A stretch of 64,000 nucleotides of DNA from Marinimicrobium sp. C6131. GTDB lineage: Bacteria > Pseudomonadota > Gammaproteobacteria > Pseudomonadales > Cellvibrionaceae. The stretch lies in contig NZ_CP110629.1 in the NCBI RefSeq assembly GCF_026153455.1, positions 3,596,001-3,660,000 on the forward strand. Direction: 5' to 3'. Positions 61,093 to 64,000 of the stretch are shown one piece after another. Within the stretch, counting starts at the first letter, position 1, and every line of letters starts with the position of its first letter. Position numbers and translations under genes: made by a program. The notes under the pieces are model-generated. The model saw only the letters and a list, made by a program, of their open reading frames with translations, made no database searches and had not been told where the DNA came from.

Positions 61093-61461
61093 ATGGGGCA
61101 AACAAAGAAGCAAAACTACGACCGATACACCTTGGCTTACAAGCTGCAAGCCGTTAAATTGGCGAGCCACCCTGACGTTAAGGCCAAAGATGTCGCCGAG
61201 TCTCTAGGGATCCATCCCGTGATGCTCTACCGCTGGCAAATGGAGTTCAGGAATGGCGAACTTCGTGAGAATAAAAACATGAAACCCAGGAAGCCGTCGC
61301 CTAAGAGGCGGCCTGACAGAGCCGATCCGGCTCAAGAGCTAAAAGATAAGCTGACCAGCGCAGAAAAGCGGATCAAACAGCTGGAGCGAGAACTGGAAAA
61401 CCGGAATGATGAGCTCGATCTGCTAAAAAAGGCCGAACGGTTCTTCGAAAAGAGAAAGTGA
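61093..61461 (+). CDS. IS3-family OrfA (transposase helix-turn-helix subunit)
   Basis: A 122-aa intact OrfA. An N-terminal HTH_8-type domain (YTLAYKLQAVKLASHP, VAESLGIHPVMLYRWQMEF) is followed by a basic linker and a leucine-zipper coiled coil (about 85-118). ATG 61093 has AAGAGG upstream. It overlaps orfB by 4 bp in the -1 frame relation used for OrfAB frameshifting. Alone it would bind the IS ends and repress. Confidence 0.88.
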   Translation: MGQTKKQNYDRYTLAYKLQAVKLASHPDVKAKDVAESLGIHPVMLYRWQMEFRNGELRENKNMKPRKPSPKRRPDRADPAQELKDKLTSAEKRIKQLERELENRNDELDLLKKAERFFEKRK

Positions 61462-61859
61462 AGATCTTCGAATTGATTGAGAAGAACCGTGATTGCAGGA
61501 ACGTGCGAAAGTTGTGTGATCTGTATGGCGTTTCCGCAAGCGGCTACTACGCCTGGAAATGCCGACCTGAGAGCGTCAGAGACCAGCATGATCAAGTATT
61601 GAAGGCGGCCATCCGGACGGCACACCAAGGGCTGAGAAGGGCCTACGGCACGCCTAGGCTGCATAGCTACCTGAGGCAGCAAGGGCTGGCGTGCAGTGTT
61701 CGGCGGGTCAATCGGTTGATGCGGGAAATGGGCATCAAGGCTTCCACCACTGGCTTGTATGCCTGGCGCCCCGGCCAGCACGACTTCTACAATCGTGAGC
61801 GGCTGCATTCCGCTCTGGGGTACCAATCACCAGCTGAGTATGAAAAACTGTGTGCTTAG
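61458..61859 (+). pseudogene. IS3-family OrfB with internal in-frame deletion
   Basis: Residues 1-108 match the N-terminal OrfB region (FELIEKNRDCRNVRKLCDLYGVSASGYYAW, RRAYGTPRLHSYL, RVNRLMREMGIKA). At about residue 109 the sequence jumps to the extreme C-terminus, YNRERLHSALGYQSPAEYE. The rve domain with the DDE residues is absent, so it cannot transpose itself. The reading frame remains open through the junction (133 codons). Confidence 0.85.
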
Positions 61860-61948
61860 AAGTGTCCACTAAAGTGGTACAAGATCATTCCGAGGAGCAC
61901 GGCGTTACACTAAGTGTTTTCTGAAAATCATTTGGCTAGGAGAGATTC

Positions 61949-62458
61949 ATGAAAAGAGTTCTATTGATAGCGGCTATATCATCTATATTATGTGCTTGCG
62001 GTACAGCGCACGTAGCCATCCAAATTGATGATGAGTATCGGACAAATGATGAGACAAAAGTTGTACTTGGGGAAACTAAGAATGAAACTGGAAATGAGTA
62101 CGATGTAGATATTACTGGGATGCTTGAAAGTGCTCTAGAAAAACAATTACGAGAGAATAAGATTCTAAGCTCGCTAAGCGAGAAAGGAAACATTGTCATT
62201 GTAAGTAGAATAATGGAATATGAAAAAGGAGATGCATTTAAGCGCTGGCTGATGCCCGGATACGGTTCAACTAAATTGGCAGTGAACAGTGATATAAAAG
62301 ATTCTCAAGGAAATATTATCGGTTCAATTACATCTAAGCATACAGTGGATTCAGGTGGTGCTTATTCGGTAGGCGCGTGGGAAAAAATATTTGGAAATGT
62401 CTCGGAAGATATCGTTAAAGAACTTATTATAGAGTTCAGGGAAAATCAAGAATCCTGA
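61949..62458 (+). CDS. Lipoprotein, DUF4410-like
   Basis: A 169-aa protein with a lipoprotein signal and lipobox LCAC (Cys17), following TAGGAGAG. The mature part has a beta-alpha pattern with ALEKQLRENKIL and IVIVSRIMEYEKGDAFKRWLMPGYGSTKL, typical of DUF4410 periplasmic lipoproteins of unknown role. Very AT-rich codon use against the flanking chromosome indicates transfer. It lies just right of the interrupted attC-like site and may be a third cassette. Confidence 0.65.
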   Translation: MKRVLLIAAISSILCACGTAHVAIQIDDEYRTNDETKVVLGETKNETGNEYDVDITGMLESALEKQLRENKILSSLSEKGNIVIVSRIMEYEKGDAFKRWLMPGYGSTKLAVNSDIKDSQGNIIGSITSKHTVDSGGAYSVGAWEKIFGNVSEDIVKELIIEFRENQES

Positions 62459-62508
62459 TATGGATTCGGGGTTGTACGCATCCGAGCTCTGGATGTTACA
62501 TTCTTTTT

Positions 62509-62691
62509 AGTAAACAGACTGCTACCGCCTTGATCGATGAGTCGATGGCGACTGCGAAACGTCGTGGTGCCTAGGTGATTTTCGTTCAGGCGGATACCGC
62601 AGAGGAAGACAAGCCGGCTATTGCGCTATACAGCAAGCTGGGTACCCGTGAAGACGTTTTACACTTTGATATTCCGGTTGATCAGGGCTAG
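62509..62691 (+). pseudogene. Remnant of an AAC(3)-I-like GNAT acetyltransferase
   Basis: Reading from 62509 gives a C-terminal acetyltransferase fragment: TALIDESMATAKRRGA, an in-frame TAG stop (62572-62574), then [33 protein letters not shown]. The last part closely matches the end of aminoglycoside 3-N-acetyltransferase AAC(3)-I proteins. The N-terminal two-thirds are missing, so it is inactive. It is GC-richer than the lipoprotein gene to its left. Confidence 0.7.
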
Positions 62692-62709
62692 CCCGATACC
62701 GTTTCCCGG

Positions 62710-62913
62710 TCATCTGGATTGGTACTCCAGTAAATCTCCAACCTCACATTCGAATAACTGGCAGAGTTTATCGATAGCGTCCAAGTCCACTTTCTGTGCC
62801 GTCTCTTTATAGAGCAGTGTGATAGTGTTCCGATTAAGGCCAGTCTGCCTGGCGACATCGGCGATCTTGAGCTTGTGCTCACCCATAAGTCGGGCTAAAT
62901 GACATTTAATCAA
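62710..62913 (-). CDS. Small XRE-family (Cro/CI-type) regulator
   Basis: A 67-aa single helix-turn-helix protein: IKCHLARLMGEHKLKIADVA, RQTGLNRNTITLLYKETA, AIDKLCQLFECEVGDLLEY. TTG 62913 is chosen because GGAGG lies six bases upstream and it restores the family's usual IKCHLARLMG start; ATG 62886 would remove the first helix. Relatives are often solitary or phage/toxin-antitoxin linked. The repeated TTCCAAATGG words upstream may be its operators. Confidence 0.85.
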   Translation of the reverse strand: MIKCHLARLMGEHKLKIADVARQTGLNRNTITLLYKETAQKVDLDAIDKLCQLFECEVGDLLEYQSR

Positions 62914-62960
62914 GAAAACCTCCAAAATGAAAAAAATGTCATTTGAAATAGCGTTTTGCC

Positions 62961-63002
62961 TTCCAAATGGTTTTTGGTGTGATAAATTGCAATTCCAAAT
63001 GG
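62961..63002. repeat. Direct repeat TTCCAAATGG upstream of the XRE gene
   Basis: TTCCAAATGG occurs at 62961-62970 and 62993-63002, 32 bp apart (three helical turns), with the related ATTTGAAAT nearby at 62941. The spacing suits cooperative repressor binding between the divergent XRE and downstream genes. Confidence 0.45.
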
Positions 63003-63136
63003 CGATATGGCGTTCTGAATATAAAATAACCGGCGAGGATAGCACTGGCGGGGCTGGTGTGCCTAGCGTTTCGGCGTCGGGGTGGCGAGTTAATACTGTC
63101 TTTTTGACTGATCACAGATGCATGGAAGAGGTGATT

Positions 63137-63421
63137 ATGGCGAGTTTTACTCAGAAGTTGGTTGGCGCTACGGTCGCGCTGGAGCTAATGGATATTTACG
63201 ACGACCTGGTGGATCACGAAGCGGGCTTGGAGTTTCTCTGTGCCGCACTGGGTGCTATAGCTGCGTCTGGCGATTCTCCGATGTTCAGCGGCCCCGAAAG
63301 TGATGCGCTGATTCTTTACGTTCAGCAGGCACGAAACCAGGCGACGACGTTAAGTGAACGGATGGACAAACTCAGGCGCTTGATTCATCCGGTAGATTCG
63401 AGCGGTAGTACGAATGCCTGA
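63137..63421 (+). CDS. Hypothetical helical protein
   Basis: A 94-aa protein starting at ATG 63137 with GAGG upstream; ATG 63122 is an alternative. It is mostly alpha-helical and acidic: LELMDIYDDLVDHEAGLEFLCAALGAIAASG, and a C-terminal helix DALILYVQQARNQATTLSERMDKLRRL. No signal, membrane helix or known motif. It stands just before a frameshifted small gene and divergent from the XRE regulator. Confidence 0.5.
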   Translation: MASFTQKLVGATVALELMDIYDDLVDHEAGLEFLCAALGAIAASGDSPMFSGPESDALILYVQQARNQATTLSERMDKLRRLIHPVDSSGSTNA

Positions 63422-63493
63422 TGTCAGGCTTGTAAATTGAGGCTCGGGTGATATTCTCCATGATTCGGTTAAAAGGGACGAAAAGGAGCTTAT

Positions 63494-63768
63494 ATGCTTA
63501 CGGAACAGGATAGGAAACAACTTAAACAGCTGATCTCAGGGAACCGACACGAAGTGTTTGTGAATTCGGTCGAAGAAATGGATGCCATAGTTCGTTCTTC
63601 TCCCCGATGTAATCGTCCGGGTATAAAGGACAGTTGGAGAATGATAAAGGATAAGGCGGCGCTTGGCTTTTAATTGACTATGCGCTCGATTCCGCGAAAA
63701 CCATCGTGATTGACGCAGGCAAAAACACCATGGATGAGTTTCTTTCCGGGAGGCCCCGACTGCAGTGA
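63494..63768 (+). pseudogene. Small gene with an apparent one-base frameshift
   Basis: ATG 63494 with AAGGAG gives a 59-codon reading frame ending at TAA 63671-63673 (NRHEVFVNSVEEMDAIVR, KDSWRMIKDKAALGF). Adding one T to the TTTT run at 63668-63671 would let it continue smoothly into LIDYALDSAKTIVIDAGKN and MDEFLSGRPRLQ, ending at TGA 63766-63768, about 91 residues. A real mutation, a base-call error or slippage are all possible. No family recognised. Confidence 0.6.
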
Positions 63769-64000
63769 GTATCGGCCCGGCTCCGTTCTTGACTACGAAA
63801 CTTCTGAGTGTAGGTTTTTTCCTGCTGTTGGCGATCGGCTCGTTGCTGTGGTTTCTTATCAGTCTGATGGAGTTGATGTCTAGGGCTTTGTCCGGCGCTG
63901 ATACATTTTCGTTCGACAAGGGCGCCATGTATATGCTCGGCGTGGGGATTGGGCTTCTGACCTTGTCTCTCGGCGGTCTGGTGCAAGGCGTTTTGGATAG
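63765..64000 (+). CDS. Membrane protein, 5' part only (cut by window end)
   Basis: GTG 63765 overlaps the previous gene's stop as GTGA and is preceded by CGGGAGG. Some 78 codons are open to the window end: LSVGFFLLLAIGSLLWFLISL is a first helix and MYMLGVGIGLLTLSLGGLVQGVL a second. Coupled start and spacing suggest an operon with the frameshifted gene. No family recognised from this fragment. Confidence 0.55.
   Translation, partial: MSIGPAPFLTTKLLSVGFFLLLAIGSLLWFLISLMELMSRALSGADTFSFDKGAMYMLGVGIGLLTLSLGGLVQGVLD

Larger units (their letters stand above)
61039..61887 (+). mobile_element. Internally deleted IS3-family insertion sequence
   Basis: An 849-bp element bounded by nearly perfect 25-bp inverted repeats. 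The left repeat begins TGATCTTATATCACTTTAG, the right, read inward, TGATCTTGTACCACTTTAG. It holds an intact orfA and an orfB lacking its catalytic core. IS3 elements are normally 1.2-1.5 kb, so about 0.4 kb or more is missing. No target-site duplication is evident: flanks are GGCC and TTCC. It sits in an attC-like site. Confidence 0.85.

Overview
The window is a roughly 60% GC chromosomal segment of a gammaproteobacterium. A secreted LPMO with a long poly-serine linker and CBM5/12 domain, a secreted GH2 enzyme, a TonB system with a DUF3450 partner, and the mutY/yggX and AsmA neighbourhoods fit the Cellvibrionaceae and relatives (Marinimicrobium/Saccharophagus/Cellvibrio type). This assignment is inferred from gene content only.

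Layout. 1-1.4 kb: ferric iron ABC importer (permease truncated by the window edge). 1.5-11 kb: housekeeping genes (AsmA-like protein, mutY, a GH2 enzyme, yggX, a lipid kinase, tRNA-Phe with an unusual 168-bp repeat of its 3' end, a cold-shock protein, an MscS-like channel). 11-49 kb: a very large purine-nitrogen island. 50-52.7 kb: ATP-grasp protein, LPMO, flavin reductase-like protein. 52.9-59.9 kb: nitrate/nitrite assimilation (nirD, nirB and cobA leftward; nasA rightward). 60-62.7 kb: AT-richer accessory DNA with integron-type cassettes and no integrase, an internally deleted IS3-family element in an attC-like site, and a decayed AAC(3)-I-like acetyltransferase. 62.7-64 kb: XRE regulator and small unknown genes, one frameshifted, the last cut by the window end.

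The purine island reads as one pathway. Secreted enzymes (an ADGF-type adenosine deaminase and four secreted nucleoside-phosphorylase-fold proteins) would process nucleosides outside the inner membrane. A TonB receptor sits in one operon with its own energising set (DUF3450, MotA/ExbB fusion, ExbB, ExbD, TonB, TPR). A BMP-type ABC importer is encoded with a RutR-like regulator and 8-oxoguanine deaminase. XdhABC, guanine deaminase, membrane urate hydroxylase PuuD, UraH, UraD, PuuE, HpxK, HpxJ, an amidase and an HpxW-like oxamate amidohydrolase then strip the nitrogen, predicted to end at oxalate.

The strongest unifying signal is regulatory. Seven good sigma-54 (-24/-12, GG-N10-GC) promoters can be read directly upstream of NUP, the ABC importer, xdhA, adenosine deaminase, the TonB operon, cobA-nirBD and nasA, with weaker candidates before the MTAN-like gene and puuE. 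This joins purine scavenging and nitrate assimilation into one predicted RpoN nitrogen regulon.
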